A DNA stretch of 35,372 bases from Paracoccaceae bacterium (GCA_024640245.1 JAHEFH010000010.1:1-35372), one strand, 5' to 3'. Numbered from the stretch's first letter, positions 18,481 through 26,797 are shown. Numbers and translations: made by a program. The notes: generated from the letters alone by a model not told the origin.

Positions 18481-19407
18481 ATGACATTCAGCCCCGACAC
18501 CCCTCTGAAAATCGGCACCCGCGGATCGCCTCTGGCCTTGGCGCAGGCGCGTGAAACGCGCTCACGGCTTATGGCGGCGCTCGACCTGCCGGAAAGCGCA
18601 TTCGAAATCATGGTCATCAAGACCACCGGCGATCTGGTCCAGAACCGCCCGCTGAGCGAGATCGGCGGCAAGGGCCTGTTCACAAAGGAAATCGAAGAGG
18701 CGCTGCTGGGCGGCGCGATTGATATCGCTGTGCATTCCATGAAGGATATGCCCGTCGTGTTTCCCGCCGGCCTGACACTCGACTGCTATTTGCCACGCGA
18801 GGATGTGCGGGATGCGTTTATTTCGCGACGTTATCGTAACCTCTCCGAACTACCGTCCGGTTCGGTTGTCGGGACCAGCAGTCTAAGGCGCAAGGCGCAG
18901 TTGATCCATCGCCGTCCCGACCTGAAAGTTGTGGAGTTTCGCGGCAACGTCCAGACGCGCTTGCGCAAACTGGATGACGGAGTCGCCGACGCGACGTTTC
19001 TGGCCATGGCGGGTCTGAACCGGCTTGGAATGACCGAGATAGCGAATCCCGTCCACGAGGATGACATGCTGCCCGCGATAGCGCAGGGCTGCATCGGCAT
19101 TGAACGGCGCATAGACGATTCGGTCGTGGCCGGTGCTCTGGCCCTGATCAATGATGCGTCTTCGACGACGCGTCTGGCAGCCGAACGTGCCTTGCTGAAA
19201 GGGCTGGATGGATCCTGCCAGACCCCGATTGCCGGACTTGCGGAGTTGACAGATGGCGGAGGGCTGACCCTGCGCGGCGAGGTTCTGCGCCCCGACGGAT
19301 CGGAATGCCTGTCTGAACAAGCCAGCGGACCCGCAGATCAGGCGGGCGAACTCGGTGCTGAAATGGCACGAAAGCTGCGCGGCCGAATGGGTCCGGATTT
19401 CTTCTGA
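18481..19407 (+). CDS. hemC: Hydroxymethylbilane synthase (porphobilinogen deaminase)
   Basis: Polymerises four porphobilinogen molecules into hydroxymethylbilane, the linear precursor used to make uroporphyrinogen III. It is 308 residues. It begins with the family sequence [13 protein letters not shown], has the catalytic Asp81 in [13 protein letters not shown], the arginine-rich [11 protein letters not shown] segment and the [12 protein letters not shown] segment. Cys246 in [10 protein letters not shown] is the attachment point of the dipyrromethane cofactor. Starts at ATG 18481, with AGG eight bases upstream, divergent from hemE. With hemF and hemE this gives three steps of heme synthesis within 4 kb. 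Confidence 0.97.
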   Translation: MTFSPDTPLKIGTRGSPLALAQARETRSRLMAALDLPESAFEIMVIKTTGDLVQNRPLSEIGGKGLFTKEIEEALLGGAIDIAVHSMKDMPVVFPAGLTLDCYLPREDVRDAFISRRYRNLSELPSGSVVGTSSLRRKAQLIHRRPDLKVVEFRGNVQTRLRKLDDGVADATFLAMAGLNRLGMTEIANPVHEDDMLPAIAQGCIGIERRIDDSVVAGALALINDASSTTRLAAERALLKGLDGSCQTPIAGLAELTDGGGLTLRGEVLRPDGSECLSEQASGPADQAGELGAEMARKLRGRMGPDFF

Positions 19408-19468
19408 TCCGGTCCTTCTGCCGGTTTACAATCGCTTCTGAAACGGCGAATGTTGCGCCGGTTCCATT

Positions 19469-19554
19469 GCGGGCGTGATGGAATGGTAGACATACCAGAC
19501 TTAAAATCTGGAGGCCGTAAGGCCGTGCGGGTTCGAGTCCCGCCGCCCGCACCA
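19469..19554 (+). tRNA. tRNA-Leu (anticodon TAA)
   Basis: A class II tRNA of 86 bases including CCA. The acceptor stem is GCGGGCG with CGCCCGC, then ACCA. The anticodon stem CCAGA/TCTGG holds the loop CTTAAAA, giving anticodon TAA for leucine TTA/TTG codons. A long variable arm (GAGGCCGTAAGGCCGT) and the TψC sequence GGTTCGAGTCC complete it. It lies between hemC and znuB; no sign of an integrated element is present beside it. Confidence 0.97.
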
Positions 19555-19561
19555 AAATAAC

Positions 19562-20353
19562 CTATCTTCCCAGAACCTTCTGCGCCAGCGACCCCGCCAG
19601 AAACAGCCCAACAGCGCCGGCGACGATGCTCGCTCCGGCTGGCGTATCAGCGTAAAGCGACAGGCCCAGCCCGGCGAAACTGGCAATCCAGCCTGTCAGG
19701 ACGGCCAGCAGGACCATGGTCTCTGGAACTCGTGCAAAACCGCGGGCCGTTGCAGCCGGAATGATCAGGAGGGCGGTTATCAGCAGGGCTCCCACGACCT
19801 TTATTGCGACAGCTACCAGCAGGGCAATGGCGAGCATTAGAAACACCCGCTCGCGCCTGTGATCGACATTGTGTGACGCTGCCAGATCGGGATTGAGCGT
19901 CGCCAGTATCAGCCTCTTCCAGCGCCAGCCGACTCCAGCGCATATCGCCAAGGCTCCCAGCCAGATCAGCGCCAGATCCGCCTTGCCGACTGCCAGCACA
20001 TCGCCGAACAGATATCCCATCAGGTCAACGCGCACGCCGGGCAGGAAGGACAAGGCGACGAGGCCCAGAGCCAGTGAACCATGCGCCGCAACTCCCAACA
20101 GCGTGTCCGCCGCCAGAGACCGGCCGCTCATCTGGCTGACCATCAGCGCCACTGCGACGGCGGTCAGCAGAACTCCTGCAGAAACCGAGAAAGAGAACAT
20201 CAATGAGAGCGCTACGCCCAATATCGCGGCGTGTGAAATGGCATCGCCGAAATAGGCCATCCGGCGCCAGACAACGAAGCAGCCCAGCGGACCGGCGGCA
20301 AGGGCAACCCCGGTGGCTGCCACAACTGCGCGAACCATGAAATCATCCAGCAT
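19562..20353 (-). CDS. znuB: Zinc ABC transporter permease
   Basis: Inner-membrane channel of the high-affinity zinc importer, about 263 residues, ABC-3 family. Seven or eight hydrophobic helices are visible. Family segments include GPLGCFVVWRRMAYFGDAISHAAILGVAL near the N terminus and VKVVGALLITALLIIPAATAR in the second half. The frame stays open to 20461, overlapping znuC, but ATG 20353 has AAGGA eight bases upstream and gives a normal N terminus (MLDDFMVRAVVA). The start then overlaps the end of znuC by 11 bases. It is the last gene of zur-znuC-znuB. Confidence 0.94.
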   Translation of the reverse strand: MLDDFMVRAVVAATGVALAAGPLGCFVVWRRMAYFGDAISHAAILGVALSLMFSFSVSAGVLLTAVAVALMVSQMSGRSLAADTLLGVAAHGSLALGLVALSFLPGVRVDLMGYLFGDVLAVGKADLALIWLGALAICAGVGWRWKRLILATLNPDLAASHNVDHRRERVFLMLAIALLVAVAIKVVGALLITALLIIPAATARGFARVPETMVLLAVLTGWIASFAGLGLSLYADTPAGASIVAGAVGLFLAGSLAQKVLGR

Positions 20354-21098
20354 GATCATGTTCCTTATGGCCTTGGTGGTGATGATCGTGATCATGATGG
20401 TGGTCGTGTTCGTGGCGATAGAGAGCCAGGGCGCCGCCGGTACCTTCACCGAACAGCGCACGATATTCGGGAGCAGCAGACACCACCGTCGGCGTGCCTT
20501 CGCAGCAGATGTGGCCGTTCAGGCATATCACCCGGTCAGAGGCGCTCATCACCACGTGCAGGTCATGGCTGATCATAAGCACGGCGCATTTCAGCGATTT
20601 GCGAACCTCCTCGATCAGACGGTAGAATGCCGCCGTGGCCGGTTGATCCAGCCCCTGCGTCGCTTCGTCCAGAACCAGAATGTCGGGATCGCAGAGGAGG
20701 GCCTGCCCCAGCAACACGCGCTGCATTTCACCGCCGGACAGATTGCCGATCTGGCGGCTCTGCAAATCCTCGATGCCGAGTTGCGCCATCACCGGCTTGA
20801 TCTTGTCCGGGTCTGTTTGTCCCGAGAGCTTCAGAAACCGCAGGACGGTCATCGGGATCAGGCTGGTATCGCCAAGCTTTTGCGGCACATAGCCGACCCG
20901 CAGGTTGGCCGCCCGGTTCACCGTTCCGCTTGACGGGGCCAGCGCGCCGATAAGCACGCGTGCAAAGCTCGTCTTGCCAGAGCCGTTCGGCCCGACGATC
21001 GTGACGATCTCACCTTTATCAATGCTGAAATTGACGCCGGTAAGTACCGTGTTGCGACCGTGCCTCACGTCGACACCGGTTGTGGCTATCAAACTCAT
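20343..21098 (-). CDS. znuC: Zinc ABC transporter ATP-binding protein
   Basis: Energy-coupling subunit of the zinc importer, about 251 residues. It contains Walker A GPNGSGKTS, signature LSGGEMQRVLLG, Walker B ILVLDEATQGLD and the switch histidine in MISHDLHVV. The last 25 residues contain 12 histidines interspersed with Asp and Glu, a likely metal-binding tail found in several ZnuC proteins. I chose ATG 21098 because it overlaps the zur stop as ATGA, indicating coupled translation, and matches the usual N terminus (MSLIA). The ATG at 21119 would add seven residues and lacks a ribosome binding site. Confidence 0.94.
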   Translation of the reverse strand: MSLIATTGVDVRHGRNTVLTGVNFSIDKGEIVTIVGPNGSGKTSFARVLIGALAPSSGTVNRAANLRVGYVPQKLGDTSLIPMTVLRFLKLSGQTDPDKIKPVMAQLGIEDLQSRQIGNLSGGEMQRVLLGQALLCDPDILVLDEATQGLDQPATAAFYRLIEEVRKSLKCAVLMISHDLHVVMSASDRVICLNGHICCEGTPTVVSAAPEYRALFGEGTGGALALYRHEHDHHHDHDHHHQGHKEHDHAG

Positions 21099-21589
21099 TG
21101 CGGGGTTGCTTTCTGGCATGACGGGCAGAGGCCCTCGACTTCCCGCACAGTGGTTTCAACTCGAAATCCAGCAGCCAAGGCGGCGCGTTCAACCGCGCTG
21201 TCAGTCAGGTCGGCTGTGCCTTCCGCAACCGTGTCGCAGCCCCGGCAGATCATGAAAACCGGATCATGGCCGCTGCTTGGGTGAGCACAGGCGACAAAGG
21301 CGTTCAGCTTCTGGATCTTATGCACCAGACCGGCCCCGACCCAGAAATCCAGCGCGCGATAGGCTACAGGCGGCTGAGAGCCGAAACCCTCTGCCCGCAA
21401 TCTTTCAAGCACATCATAGGCCCCCATGGCGCGGTGATGCTCCAGCAGAACTTCCAGCACACGCCGCCGCACCGGAGTCAGCCGCAGCTTTTTTTCCTCG
21501 CACAGGGCTTCGGCCGCCTGCAATGTGGATGTCACACAGTGCGCGTGTATGTGGGCGCGAAAACTGCTGGTGTCGGTTTGAATTTTCAT
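21095..21589 (-). CDS. zur: Zinc uptake regulator of the Fur family
   Basis: Zinc-responsive repressor, about 164 residues. An N-terminal winged helix region (LRLTPVRRRVLEVLLEHHRAMGAYDVLERL, then PPVAYRALDFW as recognition helix) is followed by the dimer domain with metal-ligand candidates HPSSGHDPVF, the CRGC pair and the C-terminal CPSC pair. Context with znuABC makes Zur much more likely than Fur. The frame extends to 21628, but this would put the start inside the Zur box and promoter; ATG 21589 gives the typical length. It probably represses its own operon and znuA through the site at 21613-21627. Confidence 0.94.
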   Translation of the reverse strand: MKIQTDTSSFRAHIHAHCVTSTLQAAEALCEEKKLRLTPVRRRVLEVLLEHHRAMGAYDVLERLRAEGFGSQPPVAYRALDFWVGAGLVHKIQKLNAFVACAHPSSGHDPVFMICRGCDTVAEGTADLTDSAVERAALAAGFRVETTVREVEGLCPSCQKATPQ

Positions 21590-21598
21590 GTCTCGCTC

Positions 21599-21626
21599 TT
21601 GCTGTTCGGAGGTGTAATAGTATAAC
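21599..21626 (+). promoter_or_regulatory. Predicted znuA promoter
   Basis: TTGCTG (21599-21604) and TATAAC (21621-21626) stand 16 bases apart on the plus strand, about 40 bases before the znuA start. The -10 box lies inside the Zur-box palindrome, so bound Zur would block RNA polymerase. Confidence 0.6.
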
Positions 21627-21627
21627 A
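21613..21627. promoter_or_regulatory. Zur box candidate
   Basis: TGTAATAGTATAACA is a near-perfect palindrome of the form TGTWATA-N-TATWACA: apart from the centre, only the paired W positions fail to match exactly. It sits between the divergent zur and znuA genes and overlaps both predicted -10 elements. Fur-family proteins bind AT-rich palindromes of this form, and the gene context points to Zur. Confidence 0.75.
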
Positions 21628-21642
21628 TATCATTTCTGTAAA
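21614..21642 (-). promoter_or_regulatory. Predicted zur-znuCB promoter
   Basis: On the minus strand TTTACA (21642-21637) and TATTAC (21619-21614) are separated by 17 bases, placing the start site near 21607, shortly before zur. The -10 box lies within the Zur-box palindrome, implying autoregulation. Confidence 0.55.
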
Positions 21643-21667
21643 TCGGTAATCGGGAAATTCGAACGTG

Positions 21668-22609
21668 ATGAAATCGCTGAAACCGGCCTCATTCTGGCTT
21701 CTGGTAACAATATTCGCGTCTTTAACGGTCGCGGTAGCGCCCTCGCAGGCTGGTTCCGCTCCGCGTGTGGTTGCGGATATTGCGCCTGTGCATTCGCTTG
21801 CGTCGCGGGTCATGGACGGGGTCGGTTCGCCGGATCTGCTGTTGCAGGCGGGGGCTTCACCGCACGATTATTCCATGAAGCCATCCGAGGCGCGGAAGCT
21901 CGACAAGGCCGATATCGTGGTCTGGACCGGACCGGCCCTGACACCGTGGCTGCAGGATGCCATTAAGACCTTGGCGCCAGATGCGGTGCTGGTCTCGTTT
22001 TCCGCTCTCGAGGGTGTGACTCTGTTGCCGTTTCGAGCCGATGCGCGCTTCGAACCCCACGATGATGACACCGAGGGTCATGAGGCGGGGCAGGGGATCG
22101 ATCCTCACATCTGGCTAGACCCGCAAAACGCGGCGGTTCTGGTTGCTGAACTGGCCAGTGTCCTGTCCGAACGTGATCCCGACAATGCTGAACACTACCG
22201 GTCCAATGCGCAGGCCACACTCGACGATCTTTCGGAACTTCAGTCCGAAATTGCCGAAACCGTCGCACCGCTAAGGTCGCGGCCCTATCTCGTTTTCCAC
22301 GATGCCTACCACTATTTCGAGGCCCGTTTCGACATTCCTGCCAGCGGAGCGGTTTCCGTCAGCGACGGCGTGAAGCCAAGCGCGCAACGTGTTCGTGAAT
22401 TGCAGCAGTTGATCGAGGATCAGGGGGTCGTCTGCGTCTTTGCGGAACCGCAGTTCGAACCGAGACTGTTGCAGCGCCTGACCGAAGGAACGGCGATCAG
22501 ATCGGGTGTGCTCGACCCGATCGGTGCCGCAATCGAACCGGGTAAGGACCATTATCTGCAGTTGCTCCGGGCAATGGCAAGCAGCCTGTCGGACTGCCTG
22601 AATCCGTAA
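21668..22609 (+). CDS. znuA: Zinc ABC transporter substrate-binding protein
   Basis: Periplasmic zinc-binding protein of about 313 residues (cluster A-I). A signal peptide with a hydrophobic core (about 9-24) ends near SQAG-SAP. The metal-ligand histidines are visible in DIAPVHSLA, GASPHDYSMKPSEA and FHDAYHYFEARF. The loop after the second histidine, normally His-rich in ZnuA, contains only a few histidines (EPHDDDTEGHEAGQ). GTG 21665 directly precedes ATG 21668; I use the ATG. It faces zur across the shared operator. Its stop codon abuts the stop of the convergent diheme cytochrome gene with no space between. Confidence 0.94.
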   Translation: MKSLKPASFWLLVTIFASLTVAVAPSQAGSAPRVVADIAPVHSLASRVMDGVGSPDLLLQAGASPHDYSMKPSEARKLDKADIVVWTGPALTPWLQDAIKTLAPDAVLVSFSALEGVTLLPFRADARFEPHDDDTEGHEAGQGIDPHIWLDPQNAAVLVAELASVLSERDPDNAEHYRSNAQATLDDLSELQSEIAETVAPLRSRPYLVFHDAYHYFEARFDIPASGAVSVSDGVKPSAQRVRELQQLIEDQGVVCVFAEPQFEPRLLQRLTEGTAIRSGVLDPIGAAIEPGKDHYLQLLRAMASSLSDCLNP

Positions 22610-23521
22610 CTATTTTACCGTAGGCTGCGGCGGCACAGCTTTCAGGTAGGCTGCAATCGCTGCCCGGTCACTGTCCGGCAGTTTTGCGATGTTTTCGATC
22701 ACATCAGCCATCGCGCCCGATGCCTGATCAAAATCGGGCGTAAACCCGGATTTCAGGTATGAGGCGATGTCCTCTACGGTCCATCCGGCAAGGCCGCTTG
22801 GATCAGCGGTGAGATTTGGAATGGACCCCGGTCCATCGAGATTCGGCCCGCCTGCCAGCCATTTGCCATACTCCGGGCCGCCGACAGCGTTACGCGAGGT
22901 GTGGCATTCGCCGCAGTGGCCCGGACCCTCGACCAGATACTGGCCGCGTAAGAGTTCTTCGCTCGGGGCGTCGAGGCTGGCCACCGGACCGGACCTCACG
23001 AACATCATTTTCCATAGCCCAAGCGTTCGACGCACATCAAAGGGGAAAGAAACCTTGTGCCGGCCGCTCGGACGTCCCGAGGCCGGGAGCGTGTTGAGAT
23101 ATGCATGCAGGTCCGCAATATCCTGCAGGTTCATGCGCTGATAGGAACTGTAGGGAAAAGCCGGATAGTAATGCTGACCCGACGGCGACACTCCTTTCAG
23201 CATGGCATTCGCCAGATCCAGGGCCGACCATTTGCCGATACCCTGAACGGGATCGGGCGAGATATTTGGCGCGATAAAAGTCCCGAAATCCGTCGGGAAC
23301 CGCCTACCGCCTTCCAGCAGGTACTTGGCCTCGCCTTTGGCATCGGGCGCAGCGTGGCAGGAACTGCAACCGCCGGCATAAAAAACCTGCTCTCCCGCTG
23401 TTGTGTCGCCGGTCACGCCGTCGAAGGCGGCCGGATCGACATAGGACGGCGCGGAGAGAAACCATGCCAGTATCAGTCCCAGAAGCGATAGGCCGATAAT
23501 GCGTTTAAGGAATCTTACCAT
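22610..23521 (-). CDS. Diheme cytochrome c, membrane-anchored or exported
   Basis: A 303-residue protein with an N-terminal hydrophobic helix (about 7-24), acting either as an anchor or a signal peptide, and two c-type heme motifs, CSSCH (52-56) and CGECH (203-207). Each lies at the start of a cytochrome c-like domain, followed by PNISPDP or PNLTADPSGLAGW and a methionine candidate. This pattern resembles the cytochrome subunits that take electrons from periplasmic alcohol, aldehyde or sugar dehydrogenases. The gene begins only six bases after the ATPase gene of the quaternary-amine transporter, and its binding site AGGTACAGGTAG lies within the end of that gene, so it is probably the last gene of that operon. 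Its dehydrogenase partner is not in the window. Confidence 0.88.
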   Translation of the reverse strand: MVRFLKRIIGLSLLGLILAWFLSAPSYVDPAAFDGVTGDTTAGEQVFYAGGCSSCHAAPDAKGEAKYLLEGGRRFPTDFGTFIAPNISPDPVQGIGKWSALDLANAMLKGVSPSGQHYYPAFPYSSYQRMNLQDIADLHAYLNTLPASGRPSGRHKVSFPFDVRRTLGLWKMMFVRSGPVASLDAPSEELLRGQYLVEGPGHCGECHTSRNAVGGPEYGKWLAGGPNLDGPGSIPNLTADPSGLAGWTVEDIASYLKSGFTPDFDQASGAMADVIENIAKLPDSDRAAIAAYLKAVPPQPTVK

Positions 23522-23527
23522 TACGTT

Positions 23528-24577
23528 CTACCTGTACCTCTGCTCGGGAGCCGCACCCTGTTTAGGGCGCGCGATAGCCGCGATCATCTGGTCAAGGGAA
23601 ATCGATCCGACCTGCTTTCCGCGTCTGACGACAATCGCCGATTGCGCCTTGGACTTCGCCAGTACCTGCAACGCCTCTTCCATGGCGGTGGTTGACTCGA
23701 TTTCGGGACCTGTGGCCGAAGAAGGGTCTTTGTCCATGACCGATCCCACCTGCAGAACGCGCGCACGGTTTATATCCTGTATGAAGTCAGTGACATAAGC
23801 ATCCGCCGGTTTCAGGATGATATCCTGTCCGCTACCGCTCTGAATCATGCGCCCGTCTCGCAAGATCGCAATATTTTCGCCGATGCGAAGCGCCTCGTCG
23901 AGGTCATGTGTGATAAAGACGATGGTTTTGTGCAACTCGTCCTGAAGGTCGAGTAGAACATCTTGCATATCAGTGCGGATCAAGGGGTCGAGCGCCGAGA
24001 ACGCTTCGTCCATCAGCAGAATTTCGGCGTCTGTCGCCAAAGCGCGCGCCAGCCCGACGCGCTGTTGCATGCCGCCCGACAGTTGCGCCGGGTAATGCAG
24101 TTCAAAACCTTTTAAGCCGACCCGCTCCAGCCAGCGTTGCGCACGGTCTAACGCCTGCTTTTCGTCCACACCCTGTATCTGCACGCCGTAAAGTACGTTC
24201 TGGATGACGGTTCGGTGCGGCAGCAGCGCGAATTTCTGGAACACCATGGAGGCCTTGAAACGGCGGAAATCGCGTAGCTTTTCAGGTTTCATGGCCAGCA
24301 CATTCTCGCCGTCGATGAATATCTCGCCAGCGGTCGGTTCGATCAGGCGGTTGATATGCCGGATCAGCGTGGATTTGCCGGAACCGGACAGTCCCATGAT
24401 TACCTGAACGCCGCTAGCCGGAATGTCGAGGTTGATGTCTTCCAGCCCCAGAACATGGTTGTGCTGATCCAGAAGGTCCGGCTTGGATAGGCCGCCTCGA
24501 ACCCGATCGACCATGGACGCGGGGTTTCTGCCGAAAATCTTGTAAAGGTTCCGGATGGATATTTTTGTCTCAGACAC
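23528..24577 (-). CDS. proV: Quaternary-amine ABC transporter ATP-binding protein (ProV-like)
   Basis: ATPase of a glycine betaine/choline/proline-type importer, 349 residues. The N terminus has the ProV/OpuAA lead (IRNLYKIFGRNP), Walker A GLSGSGKST, the VFQKFALLPHRTV stretch of this subfamily, signature LSGGMQQRVGLARAL, Walker B ILLMDEAFSALDPLIR, and a C-terminal CBS-like region (about 275-345) that in OpuA senses ionic strength. It begins at GTG 24577, with AAGGAGG five bases before, and overlaps the end of the permease gene by eight bases. The substrate is likely an osmoprotectant or choline-type molecule, but not determined. Confidence 0.93.
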   Translation of the reverse strand: MSETKISIRNLYKIFGRNPASMVDRVRGGLSKPDLLDQHNHVLGLEDINLDIPASGVQVIMGLSGSGKSTLIRHINRLIEPTAGEIFIDGENVLAMKPEKLRDFRRFKASMVFQKFALLPHRTVIQNVLYGVQIQGVDEKQALDRAQRWLERVGLKGFELHYPAQLSGGMQQRVGLARALATDAEILLMDEAFSALDPLIRTDMQDVLLDLQDELHKTIVFITHDLDEALRIGENIAILRDGRMIQSGSGQDIILKPADAYVTDFIQDINRARVLQVGSVMDKDPSSATGPEIESTTAMEEALQVLAKSKAQSAIVVRRGKQVGSISLDQMIAAIARPKQGAAPEQRYR

Positions 24578-25475
24578 CGTGGCCTCCTTCGCGGTGCTTT
24601 TGCAGCCGCTTGCCGAATGACTGGGAAACCCGGTCGAAAATGATTGCGATGGCGACGATGGCCAGTCCGTTCATCAGGCCGAGAGCAAGGTACTGGTTGG
24701 TGACGGCGCGCAGAACAGGCACACCTAGACCGGGAACGCCGATCATCGAGGCCACGACCACCATCGAGAGCGACATCATGATCGTCTGGTTCACGCCGGC
24801 GAAAATATTGGGCAGCGCCAGCGGTATCTGCACGCCCCAGAGCCGTTCGCGACGGCTCGCACCGAATGCGTCGGCGGCCTCCAGCACTTCCTCGTCCACA
24901 AGCCGGATACCCAGATTGGTCAGCCGGACGATCGGCGGAATGGCGTAGATCATGACGGCGATCAGGCCCGGAACCTTGCCGATACCCAACAGCATGACCA
25001 CGGGGATAAGGTAGACGAAACTCGGGATGGTCTGCATGATATCCAGTATCGGCAGGATCGCCGCCTGAACCCGGTTGCTGCGCGCCATCCAGATTCCGAC
25101 CGGAATACCGATGGCGATACACAAGAACGTTGCGACGGACACAATCGCCAGAGTGGCCATCGTGTCTTCCCACATGTCCAGCCAGCCGATGACAAGAAAA
25201 CAGGCGACCGTTCCTGCGACCATCTTCCAACTGCGCGAGCCGATCCAAGCAAACAGGCCCAGTAGCACCAGCATCAGCGGCCATGGCGTCGCCAACAACA
25301 ACTGTTGCAGCCCGGCCAGAAATTTCAGCAGCGGGTAGAAGAAATTCTCGAGCGCTTCGCCGTATTCACGGGAGAAGTCGCGAAACGATCCGTCGATCAG
25401 CTTTTTCAGGTCGCGCAGATCGTCCCGGGCCATTACAGGCGGTTGCGTCCAGGTCAGCTTGGTCCAGTCTATCAT
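24570..25475 (-). CDS. proW: Quaternary-amine ABC transporter permease (ProW-like)
   Basis: Inner-membrane permease of about 301 residues. A soluble N-terminal part of roughly 60 residues precedes six or so helices, as in ProW. Typical stretches are IPVGIWMARSNRVQAAILPILDIMQTIPSFVYLIPVVMLLGIG, the coupling loop EAADAFGASRRERLWGVQIPLALP, and MVVVASMIGVPGLG. The frame can begin at TTG 25487, but that lies only two bases from the AAGGA. ATG 25475 has GGA seven bases in front, so I prefer it. The gene follows the binding-protein gene behind a hairpin with a T-tail, so it is probably expressed at a lower level. Confidence 0.92.
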   Translation of the reverse strand: MIDWTKLTWTQPPVMARDDLRDLKKLIDGSFRDFSREYGEALENFFYPLLKFLAGLQQLLLATPWPLMLVLLGLFAWIGSRSWKMVAGTVACFLVIGWLDMWEDTMATLAIVSVATFLCIAIGIPVGIWMARSNRVQAAILPILDIMQTIPSFVYLIPVVMLLGIGKVPGLIAVMIYAIPPIVRLTNLGIRLVDEEVLEAADAFGASRRERLWGVQIPLALPNIFAGVNQTIMMSLSMVVVASMIGVPGLGVPVLRAVTNQYLALGLMNGLAIVAIAIIFDRVSQSFGKRLQKHREGGHGV

Positions 25476-25506
25476 TGTCGTGTCCAAGTTCCTTTGGTTT
25501 GATACG

Positions 25507-25540
25507 AAAAAAGCCCACCAGTTTCCGGAACTGGTGGGCT
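25507..25540 (-). terminator. Intrinsic (probably partial) terminator between binding-protein and permease genes
   Basis: A perfect 12-bp stem, AGCCCACCAGTT with AACTGGTGGGCT (25512-25523 and 25529-25540), loop of five, followed on the minus strand by six T (25512-25507). It lies 19 bases after the stop of the binding-protein gene and just before the permease gene. Terminators at this position commonly allow more binding protein than transporter to be made. Confidence 0.85.
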
Positions 25541-25558
25541 GCGTCTCACACGCTCATA

Positions 25559-26566
25559 TTACAGAGCGGCCTCGATCTTGGCGGCAGCCTCGTCCGAGAC
25601 CCACGACTTCCAGACATCCTTGTTCTTGATCAGGAACTCGATCGCCGCATCTTCACCCGAGGCCTGTTCCTCTTCCATATAGAGCAGCATGCCGTTCATA
25701 ACTTCGCCGGGGAATACGCGCTTGCTCAGATAGTCCACGGCATCGCCGCCGTTTTTCATGAATTCATCCGTCACGACCGTGTTTACCGCGGATTCCGTAT
25801 AGGCCGTCTTCTGAGGGTCGTCACATTCTTGTGGCGTCAGGGCGATGCACTCGTCCCAGTTCTTCCGGCCGCCCCAGGGTGTTTCCCATTTCAGCAATTG
25901 CATATTGTACTTGCCGACGATCGAGGTTGGCGACCAATAGTAGCCAAGCCAGTTTTCGCCGCGTTCCGCAGCCTTGGCCAGCGATCCGTCGAGGCCAGCG
26001 GCCGAGCCGGGATCGATCAGTTTCCAACCCTTTCCTTCCATGTCGAAGGCCCGGAAAAGGTTGGTGTTGGTGCGCTGGCAACCCCAGCCGGCGGGGCAGC
26101 CGACAAAAGCGCCCTTGGACGGATCCTCGGCGTCGGGGAACAGTTCCGGATGTTCAATGACCTTTTCGACCGTATCCAGTTCCGGATGCGCCTTGACGAA
26201 AGCATCGGTTACCCACCAACCTTCTCCAAGGCCGGTGATTGGACCGGTGTTCACCGCGTGGATGCGGCCTTCGGCGATGGCGGCGTTCAGCAGTTCGAGA
26301 AGGGCATTGATCCACTGTTCGCCAGCGATCTGAGGTTCGCCTTTTTCATTCATGGCGGTGAATATCTGGCTCGTTCCGCCCACCACGAGTTCAATATCGC
26401 AACCATAGCCTTCTTCGAGGATCACCTTGTCAACATTTGCCATCAGCTCGCCCGAGGGCCAGTTGAATTCGGCCATCTTGAAGCTGCCGCAGTCCGCCGA
26501 GGCGGCCGAGGCCATGACGACCAGACCCGCAGAGGCGGCCATAAGGCCCGAAATTCGATTGCGCAT
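25559..26566 (-). CDS. Quaternary-amine ABC transporter substrate-binding protein
   Basis: Periplasmic binding protein of 335 residues in the OpuAC/ProX superfamily. A signal peptide (hydrophobic about 8-22, cleavage after ASA-D) is followed by the FKMAEFNWPSGELMANVDKVILEEGYGCDIELV start of the fold. The mature protein is rich in tryptophan and tyrosine (GEGWWVTDAF, GENWLGYYW, WETPWGG), as expected for a cation-pi box that binds betaine- or choline-like ligands. Six cysteines, including CPAGWGC, suggest disulfides. GGGAG is placed six bases before ATG 26566. It is the first and probably most strongly expressed gene of the operon. Which quaternary amine it binds is not clear. Confidence 0.9.
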   Translation of the reverse strand: MRNRISGLMAASAGLVVMASAASADCGSFKMAEFNWPSGELMANVDKVILEEGYGCDIELVVGGTSQIFTAMNEKGEPQIAGEQWINALLELLNAAIAEGRIHAVNTGPITGLGEGWWVTDAFVKAHPELDTVEKVIEHPELFPDAEDPSKGAFVGCPAGWGCQRTNTNLFRAFDMEGKGWKLIDPGSAAGLDGSLAKAAERGENWLGYYWSPTSIVGKYNMQLLKWETPWGGRKNWDECIALTPQECDDPQKTAYTESAVNTVVTDEFMKNGGDAVDYLSKRVFPGEVMNGMLLYMEEEQASGEDAAIEFLIKNKDVWKSWVSDEAAAKIEAAL

Positions 26567-26797
26567 ACTAAACTCCCTGTTTTCCTGCCAAATTTAAATT
26601 CTGTTGGCCGCTCCTTTGGCAAACTCGCGGCCATTTCGGCCAACTTAGCGACATTCGCCTGCGCAAATCAACCTCAAGCCTGAGGAAATCTGGAAACAGG
26701 AACCCGTATCACACCGAAGTGAAGCTGCACATGAAGTGAAAGTGCTATTGATGTGGCGCGGCGCGTTTCCGTTAAAATTGATTGAAGGAATGTATTG

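Noticed and set aside
19469-19561. tRNA-Leu as an attachment site for an integrated element
   Set aside because: No integrase and no repeated tRNA 3' end is visible nearby; flanking genes are core functions.
21590-21628. Start of zur at 21628
   Set aside because: It would place the first codon within the Zur box and predicted -10 element; the ATG at 21589 gives the normal protein length.
25283-26683. A 466-codon plus-strand open frame opposite the quaternary-amine permease and binding protein
   Set aside because: It lies antisense to genes with clear signal peptide, membrane helices and family motifs; the length reflects high GC content, and the translation shows no recognisable domain.
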